From the NCBI GenBank assembly GCA_020086605.1, contig JACBWW010000039.1, positions 4,907,798 to 4,971,797 of the forward strand: a stretch of 64,000 bases of DNA, in the 5' to 3' direction. Below the pieces are notes generated by a model. It made no database searches, was not told the DNA's origin, and was given only the letters and a program-made list of their open reading frames with translations. Position numbers and translations under genes: made by a program. Origin of the DNA: Lanius collurio. Its lineage: Eukaryota; Chordata; Aves; Passeriformes; Laniidae. Of this stretch, positions 26,847 through 38,297 are shown piece by piece. The stretch's first letter is position 1; each line of letters starts with the position of its first letter.

Positions 26847-29383
26847 ACCCAATAAATAGGATTTAATCATTTTTTCCTGGTACTCACACAGCTGCACTAT
26901 TCTGGGAATCGTTTTATTGCAGCATTCAGGGGCAAATTAGTCTTGTCAATAATTGCTGAGTGACAAGTGTGTTGTGTTTTCTCCTCCTGGATGTTTCCAT
27001 CTCTCCCTGCCCTGTATTTAAGCACAGACCAGCACTTTTCCCTTGCTGCTCCTCTGCACTGAGGAGCAGAGTTGTGACTCTTGTCTAACACTGCCAAGGG
27101 AGATGGACACCCAGGCTCTCTTCCCAAATAGGTTTCTGCCAGAGTAAAGGATTCCATGCCTTGGGAATGCCATGGTTTGCACTGAGACAAGCCTGGTGCC
27201 ACCCTGCCAGCCCTGTGGATGGTTAGCCCAGAAATGGGGTGTTTGTGCCATCAGACTGAGTGTCCCAGCCCTCAGAGTTCCACCAGCCAGTTTCCCCCCT
27301 GTATAAATTCTCAGGCACCCATCCATCCCTGCATCTGGTGCCCTCTTTCCTGGCCACTCCTCCCACACCACAGGGACTGTGGAGTTTGCATCCTCCAGTG
27401 GCTTTATCGAGGTGAGTGGTTGGGTGCAGCCACCTCGAAGAAAAGAGCCAATGTCACCTCTGAGACCCCAGCAGGGACAGCCCAGGCTGGAAGGTCACAG
27501 CCCACTGGAAGTTGTGTGGGGTCTCCCACAGGGAAGGTGACCCCGTGGAGGGAGCAGTGATGGATGTGGCAAAACAAAATCCAGCCCCCATCATTTATTG
27601 TACAGATGGGTTTCATCTCCCCTAAGAGGCAGGAGGTGCCACTGGCTCCTCTGGGTGTCCCTCTCCTCTGGGGGACACACCCCAGGGTGACACAGCCCCT
27701 TTCCACCTTCCTCTTACACCTGAAATCCTTCCTCTCACCCAACCAGGTCAACATTCCCCAGCTTCCCTCTCAGTTCTTGAATAATTAATACAGCTGGAAA
27801 ATACAAATTGTAGGTGTTTTCCTTCCCAGGGGGCTGTTGTTGCTCCTTGTGGTGGCTTTTCCCCCCAAGCTCTTTGTAAGTGCCTGCCCACACATCCCTG
27901 AGGGACTGCTGAGGTGCTCAGGTGCTTCACTTAAGGGCTTAATTACCTGGAATTGAAATTTGGCCTCATTTTCTATTTTTAACAGCAGCCCAAAATTAAG
28001 GCATTGCTTAAGGAAAACACAAAGAAAAACCATTTTGGTTTCCTGTTAGAAACTGGAGGGGGATTGGCTGAAATGAGCTGCTAAACTGGGCTCAGAATTA
28101 GGGATAACTCATCTGTAGTGTCACTTCCTGACACATGGAGCACAGCATCCACCCATCAGCCCTGGTCCTGCCCCAGCATGGGGATCAAGCACCACTGCTC
28201 CACAGGGAGGGGAGCCCTTCCCAATCACTCCTAACAGCCAAATAACTTCTAAAAAGACATTAGTGCTTCCTGGAGCAGAGCTGGAGCTCTATTTCTGTGT
28301 CATCTTCTCAGGTAATTGTCACTTGTTTGGGCCTGTGGCGCCTTGGCAGCGAGGATGGGTAGGCAATAATGGAGCAGGTTATTAATTATGCTGCTTTATA
28401 AACTCTCCATCTTATCTACAAGCAGATCTTTAGTCTGACGAGGAGCCTGTGCACACAGCCAGCCACAAGGTGTTATTAATTGTAGCACATCCCTGTTTGC
28501 AGAGATACAACCCCGCTTCCACCCCGAAACGGATTAAACGAGACCTCTCCCACAAGTGTGTGTGAAAAATGGACCTGCAATGAAATTCTTCACCAGGACG
28601 CTATTTTTAAGCCAGAATTGCATTTTCTCTCCACAGGCACATCAGCCCTGCAGCAGGGGCGTTAGATTAAACGGCAAAATTTAAATAAATGACACTTTAA
28701 AAATGCCCCGGAGTCAGGCAGCTCCCAGAGATGAGATGTCTGCAGCGAGAGAGCAGCAGCGTGGTGGTGGTGTGGGCATCTCTGCTGGCTGGGGAAGCTG
28801 CTCTGCCTGGCCCAGCCCAGCTCCCAGAGCCCCAACCAACCCAGGGCAAAGCCTCCTCTTTCCCTGTGCACTGCTCAGGGAGTCCTTGCTCACCACAGAG
28901 CAGCTGGACAAGTTGGAAATTTGCTTTTGAGATGGCCATGGCTCACAACCCTCTGGTCAGAAATGACCCAGCACAAGGGCTGGCAAAGCTCCCTCTGTCC
29001 CATTCCACTGCTCTGGGAGCCCATTGTTTTCCCAGCATAAATCCACAGGGGCTTCACTTCTGCTCTTCCATCAGCTGGGCTTTGCACAGGCTCAGAAATT
29101 TGGCTGAAATACAGGAAGGCTCTCAAGACACAGAGAATAAAACACTGATAAACTTCTTTGTGCTTATTAGCATTTTCCCAAGAAGTGTTTCATCCTCTCT
29201 GGTGGGCAGTGTCCCTATTTCCCCAAAACACCCAGGCCCCAGCCTCATCCTCCCCTCCCCGAGCTGTTGTGACAACACAGACACCCATTTTTACAGAACA
29301 ACTCACCCTTACTGATGTCAAATGTTGTTAAAATAATCTTCTTAGAAAGCTGCTTGATTTATGGTTACTTTTTACTGCTGGGC

Positions 29384-29399
29384 TTTTTTTTTTTTTTTT
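29384..29399. repeat. Poly-T run (16 T)
   Basis: Uninterrupted T homopolymer. No adjacent retroposon body or target-site duplication was recognised on either side. Confidence 0.8.
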
Positions 29400-30842
29400 A
29401 GAGAAAATCAATCCTTTTGTATTTTCCCCTTTGAAAAATTCCTTCAGTAAATTTCCTCCTCTGAACTGCTGTGGCAGAAATCACTTCCCTGCCCTTTCTG
29501 CTTTTTAAGAAATGGGAAACTCGGAGGCAATAAATGACAAACCTCTGAACCTCATTGACAGAAACAGGATAGTTCAGTAGAACAAATATTATTTATAGTT
29601 AGCACTGTTTTCCTACTTGGTTTCTGTTTTTCACCTGTCTCCTGAGCTGTGCTACATCTATGGGATGGCATTTATGGCTTTTTTCTCACATTGTTGGCAG
29701 TGCCATGGGATGCCACCCCATGTCCCTGGGATGGTGTGGCAGCTCAAATCCCTGTTTCCTGGAGTGCACCAGGGGCTGCTCAGGAATTTCCCTGCTTGCT
29801 GCTGGGAGAACAGGCAAGTGGTTAACTGGGATCCCCAGCTGCTCCAGAGGCTGGAGGATGACTCAGTGCTTGCATCAGGCTGTGAGAGTTCAATTGCTTT
29901 TGTCCTTGTAGGGAACTGGTGTTATCAGCCCAGCTTCTGCACATGACATGCAGTTCTTCAATCATTTTATGCAAAAGTTCACAGTAGGACAGTTTTATTT
30001 TTGGATATGGCAATGAGTGGAAGTTTGGCAGAAGGAGGCAGGATTTGGATGGAGGAAATCAGATAGGGCTCCACCCCATGTCTCTCCAGCTTGGGGAATT
30101 TTGGATTTGAGCACTGTTTTCTTTGCACACAGCAGAGGTTTGGGACTGAAGCCCCAAAGAAGCATCGATAAAAACAACACTTAGAAGGCTTTTGAGAGAG
30201 CTGTGCTTTTCCTCTGGGTGTCACTGGGGAGGGAGGACCCCCACTCTGTCCCTGCCAGCTCACACCAAGGGTGAGGTCACCCCAAATCCCACCAACAAAA
30301 CACCCCTGCAGGGAGATGACTGCAAAACCTCAATCCAGCCAGGAGTTCTGCTGTCACCTCTCCATCCATCAGAGGCCCCTTGTAGGAGGGGAGAAGGCCT
30401 GAGATTAGATTGCCCTGCAATCTTCAAGAAAAACTGCTTTTTGATGACAAAAGTGATGAATTGCTGTCCGTTCTGGGAAGATCATATCCGTGTGTGGCAG
30501 TCAGAGCTGCTCAGTGCTCTGAGGCTGAGGGTGAGGAATCAGTAGAGTGGGGCCTGGAACTCATCCAAGGGAGGAAAAAATATCTATTTTATATACATAT
30601 ATACATATCTCCATACGTGGGTATCTTGAGTCTGAAACCCATTTGCTGCTGCCCAAAGAGCATCAGTTTTCCATTAAATACCCTGAGATTTCACCCACTC
30701 CTGCTCATGCCTTTGTTTGCACCCCAGAAAGGATGTTATGAGGATGAGGAGGGAAGTTAATGACACCTCACATAATGAGGTTTCACTAATAAACTATTAC
30801 CTCAGTGGCAGATTTTTCCCAGACTGTGACTGGTCTCGGTTG

Positions 30843-30949
30843 AGCAGGGCTTAGAGCAATCTGACCTGGTGGAATGTGCCCATGGCAGGGGGTTGGAACA
30901 AGATAGGCTCTAAGGTCCCTCATGATTCTGTGGTTCTGTCATTCTATAA
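30843..30949 (+). mobile_element. Short CR1 3'-end fragment, plus orientation
   Basis: AGCAGGGCTTAGAGCAATCT through TAAGGTCCCTCATGATTCTG to GTTCTGTCATTCTAT: the last 100 or so bases of a CR1 in sense orientation. Confidence 0.8.
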
Positions 30950-31699
30950 TTGTCTGATTTTACAAAAGCAGGTATAAAACACACAGCCCTTCCCCCAGAT
31001 AGTGCTGTGGTTGAGATATTAATGGAGAAGAAATTGCCAATCTATTAAAAGACGTCTGATTTTAAAGATAAACCCAGCTTGCTTTGCTATTTCCGAGGTG
31101 ATTCTTTTATTCCCAAGCCACCAGCTGAAAACTGCTTGGAGGCAGGCTGGGGGGAAGCAGGAGGGATCATTCCTCCTCTGCCCCAGCCCTTTGTAGCTGC
31201 CCCCCTGGCCTGGGAAGAAAAGCTGCTGCTCTGACATCTGCTAAATCCTGGGCAGGTTTTAGTGCTGCTCCTCTTTTATGGTGGCCTTTGGCCAGCAGCT
31301 CCAGAAGTGGCTTTGGCCACCTTGTCTGTTTGCTATCTGGGCAGGCTGCCACATGGGAAGGGGTCAGGATATGCAAAATCTCCTCCAGCATCGCTGCAAC
31401 AGGTTGTAAAATACTTACAGCACCTGCAAGCTGTGCAAGACTGGGATCTGACATGACACTGGCTTTTCTCTTTCCCAAACACAGGAAAATACCAGCATTT
31501 AAAACACTCAGAGCCTGCTATGGTCTGCTGTCAGGGCCAAATGTCAGGTTTCTATACCTCTTTATACTGGCCTTAAGTGTTGTCTGGAGGTTTTGGGTTG
31601 GTTTTAAGCCTGTCTTTGATCTCTTGTACAGAAATGGCCAGGAACATCTCCAGGAGGCACATTGCAGCCCAACTCATGGACAAAACTCCTTCTCTGAAT

Positions 31700-31850
31700 A
31701 GGATCTTAGAAACGGTTTGTGCTGGGAAGGACCTTAAAGATTATCTCCTTCCACCCCCTGCCATGGGCAGGGACACCTTCCCCTATCCCAGGTTGTTCCA
31801 GCCCCTGTCCAACCTGGCCTTGGACACTTGGTAGGGATGGGGCAGCCATT
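31700..31850 (-). mobile_element. CR1 LINE 3'-end fragment
   Basis: The blocks AGGACCTTAAAGATTATCTC, CCATGGGCAGGGACACCTTC and TCCAACCTGGCCTTGGACAC are in CR1 reverse-complement order. It is truncated after GGCAGCC. Confidence 0.85.
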
Positions 31851-32201
31851 CCCTTCAGTACACCAGGAAAATCACTGCTTTTGGAATGCAGTAAATCTGG
31901 ATATGGGCTGTCTTTCTAAGGCAGAGGTTTGGGTGGATAATTTATAAAGGATGGTAATAAAACAGACTGCACAGTTTAGATCTTAATAAAACTGCAGCGC
32001 TTTTTCTCTGATTTTATGGACAAATTTTATTAACTTAGTACCTTTGTACCAGAGAGGTCTGACAGGTTTCTTATGGCTGAGAGCTCTCCTGAGCGGCAGA
32101 AGAAGATCAGAAACATTTAGTGCCTGACAGCAGGAGATCACAAACCTGTTACACATCCACCCTCCTGCAGCTCATCAGGGATGGAGCTGCAGGCAGAGGG
32201 C

Positions 32202-32368
32202 AAATCACAGAATTATGGAATGGTTTGGGCTGGGATGAGCTTAAAGCTCATCCAGTCCCAAGCCCTGCCACAGGGACACCTTCCACCATCCCAGGCTGCT
32301 CCAAGCCCCATCCAACCTGGCCTTGGACACTTCCAGGGATCCAGGGGCAGTCACAGCTTCTCTGGAGG
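32202..32368 (-). mobile_element. CR1 LINE 3'-end fragment
   Basis: Begins AATCACAGAATTATGGAATG and contains AAGCTCATCCAGTCCCAAGC, CATCCAACCTGGCCTTGGAC and GGGGCAGTCACAGCTTCTCT. It lies about 350 bases right of another minus-strand copy. Confidence 0.88.
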
Positions 32369-34083
32369 AGCTGCTGGCCTGGAGCCACCCTGGCTGCTGG
32401 CCAGGGCTGGCAGCACTCAGGGACAGCTGGTGCCTGGGAGCGCTGGGAATTAGGAACGGTTTGCTAACAAACCTCATTCCAAGCCATAATCAGCAGTGCT
32501 CAAGCGCCCATCCACAGCCCCCCTGTGTCCCACCCCCACACCTCACATCACAGAGTGTTACCCAAAAATACAGGGATGAGTCCTGGCTGTGTCACTGGGA
32601 CAGAGATATCCCTGCTGGAGGACTCATGGGGATGGGTGTGGGAGGAGACCATGGCAGCTGTGGGTGGGAGCCCCTTGGGGACGCCCCAAAACCAGCTCTG
32701 CCTGCACTGCCCATCCCAGTTTCTCCCTCCAAGGGAGAAAATCCAGGTGAGAGCAGCAGGTCCCAGTGTACTGCCCCTTCCTCATCCCAGCTGGTTCATG
32801 GATGTGTTTATCTGCTACTAATTTTCCAAATTATTTGCATCTTCTCCAGGACAAGGACCAGCTCCCCTTTATGAGCCATCCACCACCCATTTGTGCCTGG
32901 CTAATTCAGTTAATTTTGCTGAATTTCTGCAGTGCTGATTCTGACACTCCTGTGCACCCTCCACCATGGCCATGGGATGAGGGAAATGGCCTTGGGCAGC
33001 TTCCCCAGCAGGAACAGCCGTGGGATTTGTTGTGTTTTCCTTGGAGAACTTCATCCCCATGCATGACACAGCCCACATAAAGAGATCATCTGTGTGTCTT
33101 TCTCTGCTCTTTCCTGCAGACAGGACAATGCCAGCAGACACAGGATGGTGCTGGGGTTTGATTGGGACCCAAACCCCATCCCAAGGCATCCACACTGCTG
33201 AGGGACACAGCCAACATCCTCCTCCCTTGTACTCCAGGGTTAAAAAAAGGTGGAGGGGGAAAAAAAGGAACGAGAGAGCAGCAGCATTCTCATTTTGTTG
33301 CCATAGCAGCCTTCTGGATTATTTAGACTGATAGCATTTGTAAAAATTCAACAAAGGGTAAAGGATCACTTGGAAATGGGAGCAGATGTAACAGTGCGTG
33401 CCATATGCCACTGGGAAAAAAATCTATTGGCAAAGGCAGCATCATCAGAACGAAAGCCTAACCCATATTGTGCCACGGAAAATGTCACTTTCTCTAGATT
33501 ACAGGGTAGAGCTATAAAGCAGAGAAAATTCTGCTCACATATGTAATTGCTGGAAGCACAGAGCCGTGGGGAGGTGGGCTCGCCTCCCCTCCAGGACTTG
33601 ATGAACCGCCATGTGACACAAAGGAAAGGTTGTTAACATTAAAAATTAATTAACCCTCACACGCAGCTTAATGGAACTCGCTCCTGAGAAATCCTGCCTG
33701 CACAAAGGATGAATTATAAGGGGCAGGGTGAGTAACAGAGCCCGTGGAAAGCTGCTGGCTTTACACCCTGAGCTGCTGCTGCTGCAGCAGGGGCTGCAAT
33801 AATGACAGAGCCTCTCAGAGCACCAGAGCAAACCCAAGAGCTGCTAAAGGGTCCAGAACATCTGATGGTGCTTAGAGTTATCTTGAGCAGCTATCCCAGC
33901 TGCAAGGAGGGAAGGGACTGGAGGCCAGAGGTGGTGAGGAGCTGGGAGGCTGGGGGTGAGGAGGGGCTGCTGGTCCCATGGCTCCCAAAGTGGCCCAGTG
34001 CTCCTCATGAATGCAGCTAACACCAGAGCAGGTGAGGCACGTGAGGGCTGAACTGAGGCCAGCACATCCAGTTTGTGGATGGA

Positions 34084-34200
34084 TGAGGTTGGACAGGGCT
34101 TGGAGCAGCCTGGGATAGAGGAAAGTGTCCCTATCCCTGCAGGGAGCTGGAATGAAAGAGCTTTAAGGTCCTTTCCACCCCAAACTATTCTGTGATTCTC
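34084..34200 (+). mobile_element. Short CR1 3'-end fragment, plus orientation
   Basis: GAGGTTGGACAGGGCTTGGA through CTTTAAGGTCCTTTCCACCC to AACTATTCTGTGATTCTC, a sense-strand CR1 tail. Confidence 0.85.
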
Positions 34201-34466
34201 TGCCTGTACTTGGCAGGGTGGAAGCCTGGCAGGGCAAAGCTCTGGTCTCCCCTCCAGAACCCTTCTCTGAAGCTCCCTGTAATGGGAGGAGGATAAGCAA
34301 GAACTCCCATTGCCACTCACCCAAGGCTGCATGGGGCTTAAAGGGCTCTTATTTATCAGATCCTCATTATGAAAAGGGCTATTAAATGCCCAGACCTCCT
34401 TACAGCAGCCTGGGCAGCCATTCTGGCCATGTCCCCTTGCTTGCTGCCACTGCTGCCGTGATTTTA

Positions 34467-34482
34467 AAATAAATAAATAAAT
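34467..34482. repeat. (AAAT)n microsatellite
   Basis: About four AAAT/AATA units in an AT-rich context. Confidence 0.75.
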
Positions 34483-37400
34483 CAGAATGGCCACGTAATT
34501 ATAGGAAATGAGGACACACATTAGGCTGGAGCAGCAGGGAATAATTATTTGCTGTCCTTCAGCACCCCAAAGCAAACAGGAGTAGCAGGAAGGCTTGCTG
34601 TGGGCAGGGATCCGTGCTGGGGCTGATCTCTCCCATCCCAGGATGTGTTCCCCACCCTGGCACTGGCACAGGACCAGGCACCCAGGGGTGGGAAGCAATC
34701 ACCAGAGCCGGGTGGTTTGGCACAACCAGGAGAGCCAGAGCCACGTGCAGAGGGGAGGCAAGGACATGGCCAGAGGCACAGCAGGGGTGGAGATGAGGAA
34801 TGGAGCTGAAATATTCCAAAGTGGAGCACACAGAGCCCCTGAGTCACCCCGGGCAGGGAGCTCTCAGCCCAAGGGCAGCGAGACACAAGGACCGGCCCCC
34901 GCAGCTCCTCAGGTGTCCATGGGGGTGGGACATCACCAAAGGCAGCCTGGAGGCCAGCAAAAATCACCTTGTCTGCAATTTCCAAGGAAAAAGTTGCTTT
35001 ATTAAATTACCAGCCTGTGGAAAACGTATATCCTGTTCCTCTCGAGAGGAGAGAGACACATAAAATTGGGGCTCATTGTGACAAGATACCTTCAGCGAGT
35101 GTAAATCACTCATGGGTTGATTAACTTCCCTTCTTAGGCAATTCTGCAAGTTAAATGACAAAGCTTCCTCTCCTCCTGAAGGCTTTTACTGAACTTGTAA
35201 TGAATCCAGGTATAATAATGTCTTTCTTTTTTATTATTTTTATTATTACAGAGCCAAGGCAGCACGGCAGCGTTGCTGCTGGGAGCTGTTTGTCATTGGT
35301 ACAGGACACTTCTCGCTGTTTACCTGGTTTTCTCCTCAAATACCAGCAAATTAAAAAAAAAAAAGTGGAAAGAGAATTTTGTCAACCATGACAAATGATG
35401 CAGTTTTTTGATGCATATGCAAAACAGCAAATTAGGAATTTGCTGATGTTCTTCCATTTACGACACAAAAGGGATGGGATGCTGGCTACGACCTCTGGCA
35501 GCAGCACAGGAGGGAGAGGTGGATGGGGTTACCAGAATCAAAATATGATAAAAACATTAGAAATCCCCAGAAAACTCATAAATTTCCCAAACTGGCCACA
35601 GTCAGTTTATATTTGTGATAGCAATGGCACCAAAATCCCACAGGGCTGGGAGCCAGGCAGCCCCTGCCCATGGGATATTCATCTCCTGGCCTTGTCTTGG
35701 CTCCAACCTGCACAGCTTCCCCCTGATGAGATGCTGAGGCACTGGAGATGAAGCTTTTCAAGCTGCTCAGGCACTATTTGAATTCGAGGCATAGTTCTTT
35801 GAAACAGCAATTCTGTGCTTGGTGAAACTCAGAGACTCCTCCCAAGTCCTGTCTGAAGGGATCTCTGAGCACTCTGGGTTATCACCTGAGGCATTCGTGG
35901 CCACCCCGATGGCTTTTTGTTCCCTTCGTGGCTGGAGGAGGAGGAGGAACATCCCAGTTCCCTGCTCTGCACACCTTCCTCCCAGCTGCTGGGCCAGGGT
36001 TATCCCCTAGAAAGCTGCCCCCAGGATGGAGGAACCCATTTCATCTCCTCAGCCTCACCTGCAGCATTTTGGCTGTGAAAATACTGCAGCAAACAAAACC
36101 AAATCTTTATGTGTGTGTTCTCCTCACACCTTAAAATCTGAAATGTAAAATATAATAATTTTTAAGCCCACTTGCAGCAACATTTCTCTCATGCAGGTCA
36201 AAGAGATGGGGCTGGGGCTGCTCCCCTGCTCTTCCTTCCAGCAGAAATTCAGTTAAAAGAGGGGGAAAAAAATCCTGCATTTTCCTCCACCAGGCTCAGG
36301 GATGTGCTGTTAACACAGAGGGGTGATCCTGTGAGCTGCTGGAATGTTTCCTTGGATTGACTAATAATAAATGCTGATTTCTCTGGGCTGTAATAAGAGC
36401 AGGGACTGCAGTGAGGAGGGATGGGAGAGCACCCACCCTGACAAGGGCAGCTCCTCAGCGAGGCTGGCAAAGCCTCTCTCACCTCGCACTGAAAGTCCAA
36501 GTATCTCTGTGATAAATTTGACAAACGAGGGAATACATCCTTAAAAATAAACTCTGTCAAGGAAAGCTGATAGCAATAAAGGAGTTATGAGAGGAGAGGA
36601 AATTTGCCATTCAGAGACAGATAACCTCGCAGATACTCTGTATTCCTGACACAGAAAGAACAGACCCGACACGCTCCCTGCTCTCCCGCCTATTCCAAAG
36701 AATCCGAGCTTTTCCACAAGCTGTGAAAAGGATCGTGCTTTATCTGCTCCTTCCCAGGTTCAGCTGAGGTTTCAGCAGGAGCTTGCTGAACCATCAGTGC
36801 CTGCAATTAACACTTGAAACTATTTTTACCGCGGGATCTGGGCTGGGTGTTGGAGAGCCCCCGGAGAGAGGCTCAGGCGCGCACTGCGGCGAGCGCGGCT
36901 TCGGGAGGAGCATCGCCCTCACTCCACAGGCTGCTCCCTGCCTTCCGTCCCCACAATGCTCACAGAACCCTGGGGGAACCCTGAAAATCTCTGGTCTCAG
37001 CCTAGTCCTTAGGGGGACCCCACTGGGCGCCCTAAACCCAGGGCTCAGTGTGGTCCTCACTCCCTGCTGAGGGCACGGCCGAGCGCTGCTGCCCTCTGAA
37101 CATCATCACCAACCCAGAGCCTGGGACTTCCAGAGCCTCAAGGCTGGACATTTGACCAAAAAACCCCTCCCAGGCGTTATTTGGGTTGCAAGGCAGCCAG
37201 CCTAGAAAGAAGGGGCTGGAGTTTAAGGGCTCTGCTGCAAGCTGGGGTGGGGTGGAAGGCTTCGGGCTGTGCAGATCTGAGCTCTCCTGGCAGAGTTTGG
37301 GAGCAAGAGAAGGTTGTATGCAGGATTGCTGAGGGAGGCTATGAGAAGCTGTCCTGAGGAGGAGATACTGATTTATTTTGTAGCAGAGTAAACCCCATGT

Positions 37401-37803
37401 GGCTTCACAGATGACTCCAGCTTTACTCTCAGCCAGGACAGGCTGCTCACTGCAGGTACAAGTGTCCTCTCACGACAGGTCAGACACTTTCCATGAGCAG
37501 AAAAAACAGCCTGACCTTGGAAACTCTGGAGTGTTAAGCCTGGAATTGAATGCACACCCTGAGACCATCTCTGGGGTACCCCAAATCTCCAGTTCCACTG
37601 GGGTGATGGTGACCACAAAACCTGAGGTGATGCCCAGTGCTGTTACCCAGGCTGAGGATGGGAAGAGCAGCATTTGATTATCCAGTTCCTGGAGTGACCC
37701 AAGTGTAGATGGCAGGTCATGCTGTGCATCCCTCATAGCCACAACAACGACCTTTTTTGCCTCTTCCTTTATTGCAGGCTCTGCAGAGCCAGTGACCACT
37801 CAC

Positions 37804-37867
37804 ACTGCCCCAAAGGACACCTGCTGGAAAGCCACAGGCCTAGCAGGAATCAGTAAAAAGCTTTCAA
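37804..37867 (+). repeat. Left arm of a perfect 64-bp inverted repeat flanking an assembly gap
   Basis: Starts ACTGCCCCAAAGGACACC and ends AGTAAAAAGCTTTCAA at the first N. It is the exact reverse complement of 38234-38297. No target-site duplication is evident outside the arms. Confidence 0.95.
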
Positions 37868-38196
37868 NNNNNNNNNNNNNNNNNNNNNNNNNNNNNNNNN
37901 NNNNNNNNNNNNNNNNNNNNNNNNNNNNNNNNNNNNNNNNNNNNNNNNNNNNNNNNNNNNNNNNNNNNNNNNNNNNNNNNNNNNNNNNNNNNNNNNNNNN
38001 NNNNNNNNNNNNNNNNNNNNNNNNNNNNNNNNNNNNNNNNNNNNNNNNNNNNNNNNNNNNNNNNNNNNNNNNNNNNNNNNNNNNNNNNNNNNNNNNNNNN
38101 NNNNNNNNNNNNNNNNNNNNNNNNNNNNNNNNNNNNNNNNNNNNNNNNNNNNNNNNNNNNNNNNNNNNNNNNNNNNNNNNNNNNNNNNNNNNNNNN
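37868..38196. other. Assembly gap (329 N)
   Basis: Unknown sequence inside a pair of perfect inverted repeats. The open frames that cross it in both directions are artefacts of translating N. Confidence 0.99.
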
Positions 38197-38233
38197 ACCA
38201 TCCGTTGTACACCTATACAAAATAAAAACTGCA

Positions 38234-38297
38234 TTGAAAGCTTTTTACTGATTCCTGCTAGGCCTGTGGCTTTCCAGCAGGTGTCCTTTGGGGCAGT
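38234..38297 (-). repeat. Right arm of the 64-bp inverted repeat
   Basis: Starts TTGAAAGCTTTTTACTGATT and ends CCTTTGGGGCAGT, the exact reverse complement of the left arm. A 37-base stretch (38197-38233) separates it from the gap. Outside the arms the two sides diverge at once. Confidence 0.95.

Larger units (their letters stand above)
25888..30842. other. Intergenic with a possible regulatory stretch
   Basis: No gene recognised. At 28270-28690 there is a repeat-free stretch rich in TAAT and TTATTAATT-type homeodomain-like motifs and ATCTTATCT/AGATCT-like sites, which has the look of conserved enhancer sequence. This is inference only. Confidence 0.6.
30950..37803. other. Intergenic with CR1 copies
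   Basis: CR1 copies at 31.7, 32.2 and 34.1 kb are listed separately. Repeat-free, evenly composed stretches at 33340-33700 and 36300-36760 could be conserved non-coding elements. A small CpG-rich patch lies at about 36830-36910. No coding exon could be supported. Confidence 0.6.

Noticed and set aside
29384..29399. Poly-T run as the tail of a retroposed gene copy
   Set aside because: No retroposed body or flanking duplication could be found on either side.
33844..34698. 284-residue minus-strand open frame
   Set aside because: Part of it is antisense CR1 (34084-34200) and the remainder has no similarity. Low stop density in GC-rich sequence explains it.
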